Position numbers and translations under genes: made by a program
Shown: positions 21,838 to 22,680 of the stretch, piece after piece
Layout of the letters: each line of letters starts with the position of its first letter
Numbering within the stretch: position 1 is the stretch's first letter
Assembly: GCA_937896295.1 (NCBI GenBank)
Contig: CALBME010000165.1
Location: forward strand, 1 to 22,680
Reading direction: 5' to 3'
Source: an uncultured Micavibrio sp.
GTDB lineage: Bacteria > Pseudomonadota > Alphaproteobacteria > Micavibrionales > UBA1664
DNA: 22,680 nucleotides
The notes under the pieces: model-generated
What the model was told of the DNA's origin: nothing
Databases searched by the model: none
The model's input: only the letters and a program-made list of their open reading frames with translations

Positions 21838-22641
21838 ATGGCCATCAGCATCATTATTCCCGCCCGTTACGCATCGACCCGTTTTCCCGGCAAGCCGCTG
21901 GCCATGCTGGGCGACAAGGCCATGATCGAACATGTCCATGCCAAGGCGGTGGAGGCGCTGGGCGGCGACCCCGACGTGCGCATCGCCGTCGCCACCGATG
22001 ACGACCGCATCGCACATTTCTGCAGATCCAAAAACTTCACCGTGGTCATGACCCCGGAAGACTGCCCCACCGGTTCCGACCGCGTGATCGAGGCCGCCGA
22101 CAAGCTGGGCATGAAGGCGGATGATGTCGTCATCAATTTGCAGGGCGACGCCCCGCTGATGCCCGTTTCGGCCATCCGCGCAATTCTGAACGAATTCTGG
22201 GTCCACACGGCCACCAAGGTCGCCACCCCCGTCAAACGCCTGCGCTGGGAAGAACTCGACAAACTGCGCGAGTCCAAAAAAACCACGCCCTTCTCAGGCA
22301 CCACCGTCATCGTCAATACGCAGAACCGCGCGCTGTGGTTTTCCAAGACCATCATCCCCGGCATTCGCAAGGAAGCGGCGATGCGCGAAAAAACCCCCTA
22401 TTCGCCCGTTTACCAGCATCTGGGCCTTTACGGCTATCAGCTCAGCACGCTTGAACGTTTCACCAACATGCCCGCCGGCGTCTACGAGGAACTTGAGGGG
22501 CTGGAGCAATTGCGCGCCATTGAAAACAACATGATCATTCAGGCAGTGATCGTGGATTATGCAGGCCGCCCCGCCATGACCGGGGTCGACTCGCCCGAGG
22601 ATCTTCAGCGCGCCGAACGACTTTTGCGGCAGGCACTATAA
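21838..22641 (+). CDS. kdsB: 3-deoxy-manno-octulosonate cytidylyltransferase (KdsB family)
   Basis: KdsB activates KDO with CTP to CMP-KDO for the lipopolysaccharide inner core, in the cytoplasm. The nucleotide-binding start IIIPARYASTRFPGKPL is diagnostic, followed by GSDRV near 79-83, an NLQGDAPLM motif at 100-108 (QGDEP in most members), and the closing pattern LEGLEQLRAIENN ... GVDSPEDLQRAE. I choose ATG 21838 because known KdsB proteins begin one to three residues before this strand; ATG 21820 would add six residues and is possible. No clear ribosome binding site is seen for either. At 267 aa it is somewhat longer than the usual 245-255. Confidence 0.92.
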   Translation: MAISIIIPARYASTRFPGKPLAMLGDKAMIEHVHAKAVEALGGDPDVRIAVATDDDRIAHFCRSKNFTVVMTPEDCPTGSDRVIEAADKLGMKADDVVINLQGDAPLMPVSAIRAILNEFWVHTATKVATPVKRLRWEELDKLRESKKTTPFSGTTVIVNTQNRALWFSKTIIPGIRKEAAMREKTPYSPVYQHLGLYGYQLSTLERFTNMPAGVYEELEGLEQLRAIENNMIIQAVIVDYAGRPAMTGVDSPEDLQRAERLLRQAL

Positions 22642-22680
22642 AGGCTTGCGATTCTTCCTGATTTTCCAAACCAAGAGTGA

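Noticed and set aside
1..22680. Mobile elements, CRISPR arrays, tRNA or rRNA genes, phage or toxin-antitoxin modules
   Set aside because: No transposase or integrase, regular repeat-spacer pattern, cloverleaf-like sequence or toxin-antitoxin pair was seen; the region looks like core chromosome.

Overview
The window reads as chromosomal DNA of a flagellated alphaproteobacterium. It encodes a textbook CtrA, a polar-flagellum pair (FlhF and FlhG), FlhA, FliI and FliJ, a class 2 (membrane-type) dihydroorotate dehydrogenase, and KdsB for lipopolysaccharide core. G+C is moderately high, codons end mostly in C or G, and genes are tightly packed with several ATGA start/stop overlaps. The gene mix recalls Micavibrio/Rhodospirillales-like lineages, but that placement is inference from memory. 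I see no insertion sequences, tRNA or rRNA genes or CRISPR arrays, and no gene-free stretch over 300 bases (the longest is about 220 bases, 6844-7064).

Layout. (1) 1-1270: the end of an unrecognised gene, cut by the window edge, running into a second unrecognised ORF; the junction looks frameshifted. (2) 1343-3442: flhA, then an unrecognised 201-aa gene (3485-4090). (3) 4100-6843: a divergent pair, a SulP anion transporter (minus strand) and a beta-carbonic anhydrase-like protein (plus strand), sharing a 5' region with a perfect FNR/FixK-type palindrome. (4) 7065-11269: flhF, flhG and a very proline-rich FliK-like gene. (5) 11236-14585, minus strand: fliI and fliJ, a terminator, then an exported S41 protease whose end overlaps the FliK-like gene. 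(6) 14677-16495: an unusual CtrA-like DNA-binding protein with a degenerate receiver half, then ctrA and a strong terminator. (7) 16540-19039: pgsA-pyrD-HAD hydrolase, an overlapping three-gene operon. (8) 19076-22641: a small membrane-anchored Cys-containing protein, a low-molecular-weight tyrosine phosphatase (minus strand), a YejA-like solute-binding protein and kdsB.

Themes. Flagellar assembly (FlhA, FliI, FliJ, FliK-like) and placement (FlhF, FlhG) sit beside the master regulator CtrA. The control regions of flhF and ctrA carry TTAA-type CtrA-like sites and GANTC (CcrM-type) sites. The SulP/carbonic anhydrase pair suggests bicarbonate handling under oxygen-responsive control; the palindrome sits exactly where a class II activator site would be for the carbonic anhydrase promoter. 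Several genes without Shine-Dalgarno sequences have promoter-like elements placed so that transcription would begin at the start codon, suggesting leaderless mRNAs.

The best candidates for something undescribed are the FNR-box-linked SulP/carbonic anhydrase pair with its Cys-cluster tail, and the degenerate CtrA-like regulator next to ctrA.
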